From: Sorex araneus
Lineage: Eukaryota; Chordata; Mammalia; Eulipotyphla; Soricidae
DNA length: 64,000 bases
Direction of reading: 5' to 3'
Assembly: GCF_027595985.1 (NCBI RefSeq)
Contig: NC_073306.1
Coordinates: 79,498,477 to 79,562,476 of the forward strand
Each line of letters begins with the position of its first letter. Within the stretch, counting starts at the first letter, position 1. Positions 56,570 through 64,000 of the stretch are shown piece after piece. Below the pieces are notes generated by a model. It searched no databases. It saw only the letters and a program-made list of their open reading frames with translations, and was not told the DNA's origin. Made by a program: the position numbers and the translations under genes.

Positions 56570-56700
56570 GACAAGACGGCGTATTACTCCTGATTAAGTG
56601 CCGTGTCAACCTAATTAGCAGAGTAATTATAAGGTGCTAATGAATGATTCAAAGTTCTTTGAGTTACATTTTACTCCAAATTACCATTTTAAGAGCCCTA
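56570..56700. promoter_or_regulatory. Candidate enhancer, TAAT cluster about 2 kb upstream of BARHL2
   Basis: CCTAATTAGC, GTAATTATAAG, GCTAATGAATGATTC and GATTAAG within about 100 nt. Two TAAT-family palindromes spaced about 10 nt apart suit homeodomain dimers, possibly BARHL2 itself. Confidence 0.45.
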
Positions 56701-57739
56701 TGAATCTGAGTGGCTGGCATCGCTTTCGTGACTTTGGTGCACGGTGGTAGTAGAAAATGGCCTTTCACGTCTCCTAGGGCTGGGCCCAACTCTGGGGTTG
56801 AGTTTGCAGCTCCGAGGATCTCTTCTTGCGGAACAGCTTTTATTTTCCCCCATTGAGGAGGGGGTAAGAAAAGGCGCGGGGTGGGGGTGGGGGTAAGGAA
56901 GCCCAAGACCGTCCTCTTGGGGCAAGATCCAGCTTGGGGCCTGAGCAGCTGCTGTGTGAGCCCCCGGGCCCTAAAGAGTAGGTGGGAGGCTCATCTTCCC
57001 AGCTTTTTCCTGGGGGATACTGGCGTGCTTGTTCCAGAAATAAAGAGCCCACGCTATTTCTAGGGTGCGTGGGGCTATTTCATGCCGGTTTCCCCCGCCC
57101 CCTTACGGGACCATCTCGCAGGGAAGTCTAGGGAAAGGAAAAAGCCCCGCGGGAAAATGAAATGTACAATCTGACGCTGCCGTTTTTCTGAGCAAACCGA
57201 GGAGTTTGACAAAAGAGCCGGGGTTGACTGGCCGAGGCGGCGCGCGGGGCGAGCTGCAGCGCCGGCTGCGGAGTCCCAGCCGGGAGAGCGCAAAGTGCCC
57301 GAGCCTAGAAGCCGCAGGGGCACCTGATCGGGGCCTGAAGTTGGAACTGCGCCCCGACTGGGGCTACCCTCTTAGGAGCCTAGGGGCCAGGCCTCAACCT
57401 TAGGACCAAGGATTCCAGACCCCAGGGCCTTGGGCTTTCGGGGACATATGACCTAGTCAATGGCCAAGGTCCGGCCCTAACGCGCAATAACTCGCATCCT
57501 TGGCTCAGTGGGTCTCCGTGGTAAAGGAGCTGGAGCTGCTGGCACTGTAGGTCGATGTTCTTATTCCTCTGCCTTCAAGTATCAATTTGGGTTCTTCTCA
57601 TTTTGAAATCAGTTCTCAGCTTCCTAAAGGAGATGCGTTTCCTTCCCGGACTTGGACTTCATGCTCCAGCATACAATCCCCTCTCTGCCTCTTCGCGGGC
57701 AGGAGGTGGGAAGGGAGAGAAAACAAATTTAAGATCCTG

Positions 57740-57915
57740 AACTGACAACACTCCACAAATCAATTATTCTCGACCTTGATAAATAATTCATTTAAGCCTG
57801 TTTTTGTTTTGTTCAGACACCTGAAATGACTCAAGAACTCAAAAGCTTGATGGCACAGCTTGTGTTGGTCGGTTCTGCAACGGCTTTTGCTTGCAATAAT
57901 TTACAACATTAGCAG
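57740..57915. promoter_or_regulatory. Candidate conserved noncoding element
   Basis: CAATTATTC, AATAATTCATTTAAG and GCAATAATTT flank a non-repetitive core. No coding potential. Confidence 0.35.
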
Positions 57916-60879
57916 GGGAGACAAAAATATGATCCTATGGGGGGAGGGGTGTGGGAACAACATCTAAAAAGAAAGGAAGGTGAAAATGTCAGGCAGGAGT
58001 GATATTCCTTATTTGAAAACTCTAAAGCAGAGCAAAGGGAAACCCAGTAGACCTCTTCTGAGGGAAGAAAAAAAAAAAAGCCCCATCGTATTTCCTTTTT
58101 AAAAGGTTAAGATCATAGAGGATTTCTTTGGGCTGTTAGGAGATCAGCTTTTCCAAGTAACAATTGTGAGGGTAAAGCATGACCTTGACTTTTATCAAGC
58201 CTCCTATCTTTTGGTCTCTATCAGGGAGGAAATGCTAGCACTGGTCTGAAGATCTAAACGTGGGGCTCAAAAAACTAGACTGAAAACTTAATGAAAAATA
58301 AATACTTCGGCACTGGATTCTGTTTCTTAACTTTTCTCAGGTTTTTTTTTTTTTTTTGCCATTAGTCCTCCCACCCACTCTGAGAGTACTACAATGTATA
58401 CATCCTAGAAGTCCTGCATTTTCTATGGGATCAAGCATAACCTTTCATTTAAAAATGTTATTAAATAGAATAGAATTCATATTAATACTTAAAAACTCTC
58501 CTATCTGTACACAAGGAAATACATGAATTGGGCTGAATGTCAGATTTTCACACTGGGTGTTTTTATGTGTGTGTATGTATGTATATACATATAAATGTAT
58601 ATGCGTGTATATATACACATATATAGTCTTAAACAGACATATATTGGAAAATTACCCCCATTTTCATGTCTTTGCTTAAAAAATAAAAGATGAATAAAGG
58701 AAGAAAACTTTTTAAATCCTTGAAAGATATCTGAATTTTTTCACAAAACGTCATTTGCGGATACTAAAAAAAAATTTTTCTTTCTTGCTCCAAAGGTCAT
58801 TTCAGTCCTTAAATGCTACATTTGCACCACAGAAATAGTTCAACACTGGAATGCTTAAAACAACTTTTTGTACTTTAATACACTTTCTTGAGGTCTGCTA
58901 TTACAACTGAGATCCAGTTTTTCGGGCTTAGTACTTGAAGTATGTGGTTTTGTTTATTTGTTTAATAGGACTGGGTTTTGAAGAAATGTGCCTGTAGATT
59001 GAAAATAAAGTTGGAACTGGTATTTCTTCCCAAACCAATTTGATTTTAACATTTCTCAGGGTTCACTTGACGACAATGCCAATGAATGAGAATAAGTTGT
59101 ATTCCCTTCCTTCCACTGGGCGGCGCCAAGAGCCCCAAACCCTGAACCAGGCTAATCAGCCATTGTTTCTCACCATTTAAAAAAAAAAAAAAGCATAATA
59201 TACAAATAAACTCTCCAACTTCTAAGGTGGGCTGAATTTCTGAAGAAAATTTAATCACACTGCATTTCAAATCTACAAAAACATGAACTTTAAAAAACTT
59301 TCTTATTTCTAACTACTTATGATACTCATTTTGAAAAAAACATACACATGAAATAGAGAATGAATCTTTTAAAAGCACTAAAATCAGGACAGTTGAAATT
59401 GGGAGCATAGGGAGCCAGGGAAAGCAGACAAGAAGGAATAAGGTAGCTAACTGTAAGAGCAGGATAAAAGGATCATCTTTAACTTCTATATCCTCTTGAG
59501 GAATTAAAGTGTTGAAAGCATGAATTCTAGTATCATAATAAAATTTAGAAGATGTATAAGCATCCAGAAACTTAAGTATTGGAAGTTCAGCAGAGATACA
59601 GTGAGGCTGACTCTCCTTTGGGGGGGTTAGATGCATATGGTGTCAGGCACTCCACAGAAAGGCAAATAGAGCTATAGAGGAAATAACTCCAGAATAGGGA
59701 ATTTTACTCTCATTCTGCCATTTCCAGTGTTCTTGCCCAAAGCACTTAACCTTTCTCATTAGATCGCCAACTTCCTCCTCATAAGAGGGAGAGTTATAAT
59801 TGCTTAGAATATAGTTCTTGTAATGAATGACCAAATAAGACAAGAATTTGTCAAATAAAATCATAAGTGCAAAGGTGATAATTAGCAATTGATAACGTAC
59901 TATATACCTATATATACGCAATAATACAATATGTATATATACACACACATTGCTTCTCTCTTCTTTAACTCTGATTCATTCCCCCAGCCAGTGGCTATTC
60001 CTAAATATGCACTAATGGATCAGATGCTTGAGAATGGGAGACAAGAGGTGTCTTGTCTTAAAGAGGTGGCAGAAGTTTGAACATGCTGGAAATTTTCATA
60101 AATGCTGTGGTGCAAAAAGGAACATGATACAGTGGGGGTGGAAAGAAGGAAGTGGGCATCTGGCCATGGGAGGAGCTAGGGAACAGAAAGGCTTCCTAAA
60201 AAAAATAAGGTGTGTGTTCAGTCATGAAAGAATAGGGAGGGTATACAGAGGGATTGATATAGTAGCTAAGTAATGATGGTGCAAAATGTTTCCACATTGT
60301 TCAAACTTTTTATTTCCTCTGAGACTGGGCTGCAATCTGTGGACTCTGGGGATCTGTCCTGGGTGCTTGGAGGAGCTCTGGGGAGTGCTCCTTGGAATAC
60401 TCTTGGAGCAGCTTGGATGACAGGCAACTAATAGTGTTCACACACCTCACAGCAGAATTTTAGAGGAGGCTACATAGCCTTAGGTTTCATTCCAAGGGAT
60501 GCTCCCATCTCTTCAAATCCAATCCGTAAAAGCTCTTCCACCACGATCATGGCATCTTTTAGTTTTCTAGAATTCTAAGTTCTCCCTTCATTCTGGATAA
60601 AGAATGAAGTCCCCCAATTTAGAAGTGTAGATTGAGAAGAAAACAGGGTAGAGGCAGTAGGAAGGGGAGGGCAGGGGAAACCGAGAAGTGATTTCATTTC
60701 ATCCTTTCTAAAACGGAATCTGTGTTCACTAACCATCCTGGAGAAACGAAAGGGCCCCACTGTGGCACCATCAGCTGATTCTTCTGCCAATTCCAGAGGT
60801 TAAGAAGGAGTGGAGTGGAGAGGCGGAGGGGGAAAGCAAGCCTCCGAGCGCTGGGCGAAGATGCCAATCAGAGAAGGGG
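57916..60879. other. Unannotated single-copy stretch
   Basis: About 3 kb upstream of BARHL2 with no recognised gene or transposon. Holds a T run (58343-58356) and a TG/TA microsatellite (about 58562-58626). Confidence 0.6.
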
Positions 60880-60985
60880 AAATTCATTTGCGATGTTAAT
60901 TAACAAGCGGCTAATTAAAACGGCACTTTGAGCGCTAATCAATCGCCTTATTAAGTTAGAACCATCACTGGAACAAATTGAAAGC
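60880..60985. promoter_or_regulatory. Candidate enhancer with clustered homeodomain sites
   Basis: Within about 80 nt: GTTAATTAAC, GCTAATTAAAACG, GCGCTAATCAATCG and TTATTAAG. GTTAATTAAC is a perfect palindrome. The strongest TAAT cluster in the window, about 6.3 kb upstream of the BARHL2 ATG. Confidence 0.5.
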
Positions 60986-61619
60986 TCCCCGCCCCGGCTC
61001 CAACCTCTGCTGCGGGCGGGGCTGAGATCCCAGACCTGGTGAGCATTGGGGGTGGGGTGAGGGGCAGTCTGTGTGCATTCGCCCGGCCTCTGGGGGGTGG
61101 TCTGCTGAAACCTCCAACTCTTGGGGCTCTTGTGTCTAGGGGGCAATGTCGTTTCTTGGGTACTGGGAGGGAGTGAAGGGCTTGCATCCATCGGAAAACA
61201 ACCGTTGCAAACAACTGCAGGGCTTCCGGAAAACTGAGCCCCAAAGGCGATGCAAGGAGAGCACGCAGCAGGAGGATGCGATTGAACCCGAGAGGGGGCA
61301 TTCTTAGGCGGGGCCTAGACGCCCGCGTTCTGGGCACCGTCACCATCCCGTCACTTTGGGAACGCTTCGTAGGCCCTTGGCCTGGAACAGAAAGCAGTGA
61401 AGTGCTGGACAATTTTCAGGTGGCGAGGAGTGCCTAGCTTTGGGCTCTAGGAGGTCCTTAAGAAAGAGGGTGGGTTAGAGGAGGGGAGGCCCAGTGCTGA
61501 GCCCCCGGGACGCCGCACACTGCCTCCCGTCCGGGGCATTCGCGCGTCCCCACGACTTTGGCCCTCCAAATTAAGAAGAAAGATTTCAAATTCCTAGTTC
61601 GAGGGGCCTTCCGCATCTC

Positions 61620-61790
61620 CTAATTGTTAAATGCCCGCTTTTCACCAAATTCTCCAGGGAGAAGTATTTGGCAATAAGAGGGGACTGTGAATTTAAATGC
61701 TAATTAAGTGGGTCCTTCTCCAGAAACTCCACCTGCCTGGAGGGCCTTGTTAAGGCGGAAACACACCAGGTCCGCACATCGCGACATTCC
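61620..61790. promoter_or_regulatory. Candidate conserved noncoding element
   Basis: TAATTGTTAAAT, TTGGCAATAAG and AATGCTAATTAAG in otherwise GC-rich flanks. Confidence 0.35.
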
Positions 61791-62059
61791 TGGGGTGCAG
61801 AGCCAGGAGCGTGGCAAAGAGGGACCCCAGTAGGTTTCTGTCTCGGTTGTTTATTGCGGTAGGCTGCAGTAAGAAAGAGAGCGCCGGTGGGGGGAGGGCT
61901 TTGGCGGAGTGGGTGCTCTGTGGCCTGGCCCAGGGTCTGGTTTAAGGGTGTGGATGAGCTAGACTATGGGCTCACCTTCAGGGACGTGCCTCCCCTGCCT
62001 GTGGGTCTGAGAGTGTCTGGGAGGTCCCAGGGGAACCAGAAGAATGGCTCCCACTTGCC

Positions 62060-62200
62060 AAGTTCAAAAGCATTAATATTTTCATCATATTATCATTATT
62101 CAATATAATAATATTTGCTCGGTTAGCGGCACTAATTAGGTCACATTAAAACCGTAGTGTCTCCCTAATGGTGGGTAATGTGCTCACACTCACATTTTTC
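62060..62200. promoter_or_regulatory. Candidate enhancer, AT-rich island
   Basis: A sharp AT-rich island: AGCATTAATATT, ATTATCATTATTC, then GCACTAATTAGGTC and CCCTAATGG. The last two sites look like homeodomain targets in a mixed-composition core. Confidence 0.4.
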
Positions 62201-63394
62201 TCTCATAAGGGTGGGCGGTGGCTCCTAGCTGGCAAGAAAGAGGAGACAGCTGGATGGATTATGGTGTGACAGACCCCCAGACCCCCAGCATACACCCAAA
62301 CAAGATAGAGACAAACAGAAACAGAATGGGAGAAAGAAGGAAAAAATGAGGGAAGGGGAAAGAGAAAAGAGGAGAGAAAGAAGAGAAGAAAGATATCCGT
62401 ACAATCTAGGGGTCTCTGCTAGGTCATTGAGACCCTCCACGTGCCTTCAGGGCAGCAGCCCCGACAGCCTCTAGTCCCCCATGGCTTTGAACTCAGAGGA
62501 TTGATTTCACTACCCTTCCCCTCTTCTGTGTGTGTGCCTTCAATCCGTTTGGTTTGTGAGATTAGAAGGGCCGTTGAGAAAGAATGAAGATACCCTTAAA
62601 TACAGCCCCTTGGCCAAGTCCTAGACATTGAACTTTTAAGATCCCCGTTTCCAGTGGGAATCACTATCAGTGGCTCTATAGGAATGCTGGCTGAGCAGGT
62701 CCGGCTTGGGACCCTTGGCCAGTTCCGGGCTGTAGCAGTGGTCAGCCTGGTGGTGTCACCTGGGCAAGGTGATGTGAACCACGGACAAGTGAGTGCTGTT
62801 GCGAAGGCACTGGGTGAGACCACACGAATATGGAATATATTTGTAACATACAAGGGGGTGTGGTGTATGTCCAGAATGCTGTGGGGTGGGGTTTGTGCAG
62901 GAACTGGACAGGGAACTCACATTCTACCGCATAATCTAAGAATCTGAACATTCCTTTATTAAAAGCAACTGTGTGACATTTACACTGAGCCACCAGCTAC
63001 TGAGCCAGTTATCAGGAGGAAGATGGATTGTGTCCCCTAGATGGTGGTCTCCTTTCTGAGGCTTCCAGAACCAGAAGCCCCTACCCCACCCACCTCACCC
63101 CAGGAGGGTTAGCGAGCCCCACCTGGGTCACAACCTGTGACCACCCCAGGCCCTGGTTAGCGCCTTGACTAGGCTCCAGAGACTCAACCCGACCTCTCCT
63201 CCTGTTCCCCCTGAACCCCGCCCCAATGAGCCCACCAAGAAGTAAACTTTCTTCCTCCTTCATTGTTCACAACTGCTGTTTTCCTTTTATCAGCTTCCTC
63301 CTCCGGGATCAGTGCCGAGGACATGAGCAGAAGTGCACGGAGAGCAGGAAGCACATTGATTTCAGCTTGTACTGTCCACAGACAGGCCCTGACA

Positions 63395-63570
63395 AGGTTG
63401 TTGGAACAGTCCGAGTGGGCTGTACAATCACTTAATTACCAAAACTGTCAGTCAGGCAGGCCGCGGGCCGCGCCGGGCATTCCAACACTGGGCCGCGCGG
63501 GTGATTGATCGGTGCTGATAGCCTCGCAAAAATAATTACGGCGAATTTCCCGATGTGTGATTTTTTTTTT
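63395..63570. promoter_or_regulatory. Candidate enhancer
   Basis: CACTTAATTACC, GTGATTGATCG, AAAATAATTACGG and CGATGTGTGATT sit in a CpG-containing unique sequence. The mix of CpG and TAATTA is unlike the bulk of the window. Confidence 0.4.
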
Positions 63571-63759
63571 TATACCAACTTCATGCTTCCGAAAGGTAAC
63601 CGGAGAATGAGAAGGGTCAGTGCCATTTCGGATTACCTGGAGCCGGCGAGAGAGGGTGAACTAGAAGGGGGAGCAGCTTGAGAGAAGGGCAAGAGCTGGG
63701 GGTGCCGAGGAGAGGAAGGGGAAGGGGAGAGCGCGGTGTATGGATTGCTGGAGGCGCTG

Positions 63760-63905
63760 CAAGCAATCCGTCAAACGGCGCCAGCGATTTCCTTCAGAGC
63801 TAGCGTATGGCAGATTGATTTTGTCCAATGTCGGTTTAGCCACATTTAAAAACGATCCAGCGGTTATTACAGCGATTGGTTTAGGAGCTGACAGGCAGTT
63901 GTAGG
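63760..63905. promoter_or_regulatory. Candidate conserved noncoding element
   Basis: Unique sequence with CAGATTGATTTTG, GTCCAATGTC, CAGCGGTTATTACAGCGATTGG and GAGCTGACAGGCAG (TGACAG is a MEIS/PBX-type site). Confidence 0.35.
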
Positions 63906-64000
63906 CAAAAAGAAAAAAAGAAAAAGAAAAAAAAAGTGTCTAGATCCCGTTTACCAGAGACGTGTGGGTACCTGCTGTCAAACAGAGAGAAGTAAATATC

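Overview
The window is mammalian nuclear DNA, almost certainly from a shrew close to Sorex araneus. Its left two thirds are packed with a tRNA-headed SINE that opens GGGGCTGGAGYGATAGCACA and closes GTGACCCAAAAAGCAAAA, which I know as the shrew SOR-type SINE. It also holds 3' pieces of an RTE-clade LINE whose C-terminal coding motif matches the element reported from the common shrew (RTE1_Sar, from memory). There are no bacterial-type operons, CRISPR arrays or viral genomes.

The only protein-coding gene I can support is BARHL2, on the minus strand in three exons (54649-54025, 52026-51801, 50045-49733). The exons join into an intact 387-codon frame with canonical GT/AG splice sites. Features are two FIL (eh1-like) repressor motifs, a Bar-class homeodomain (about residues 232-291) and a Pro/Ala-rich tail. 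A CpG-rich promoter region with a perfect CRE palindrome and CCAAT boxes lies upstream. Two AATAAA signals lie at the 3' end, near 49029 and 48978.

Layout: 1-42.5 kb is AT-rich intergenic DNA with about 46 SOR-type SINE copies (called family A here), 11 copies of a second SINE (family B), two RTE LINE 3' fragments and many 5'-truncated L1 pieces, often nested with readable target-site duplications (TSDs). From about 42.5 kb to the right end (21.5 kb) I see no copy of either SINE family and no L1. This transposon-poor domain holds BARHL2, an orphan CpG-rich block 4 kb beyond its 3' end, and several AT-rich stretches dense in TAAT/ATTA motifs that look like conserved regulatory elements.

The most interesting system is the retrotransposon partnership. 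Families A and B share the same tRNA-derived promoter head but have different tails. Family A ends in an A-rich tail (L1-type mobilisation). Family B ends in about 60 bases equal to the last codons of the RTE LINE ORF plus its short tandem-repeat terminus, which implies mobilisation by that LINE. At 35.2-36.3 kb all three element classes are stacked: an L1 carries a family B SINE, which itself carries an RTE fragment, each step marked by its own duplication.
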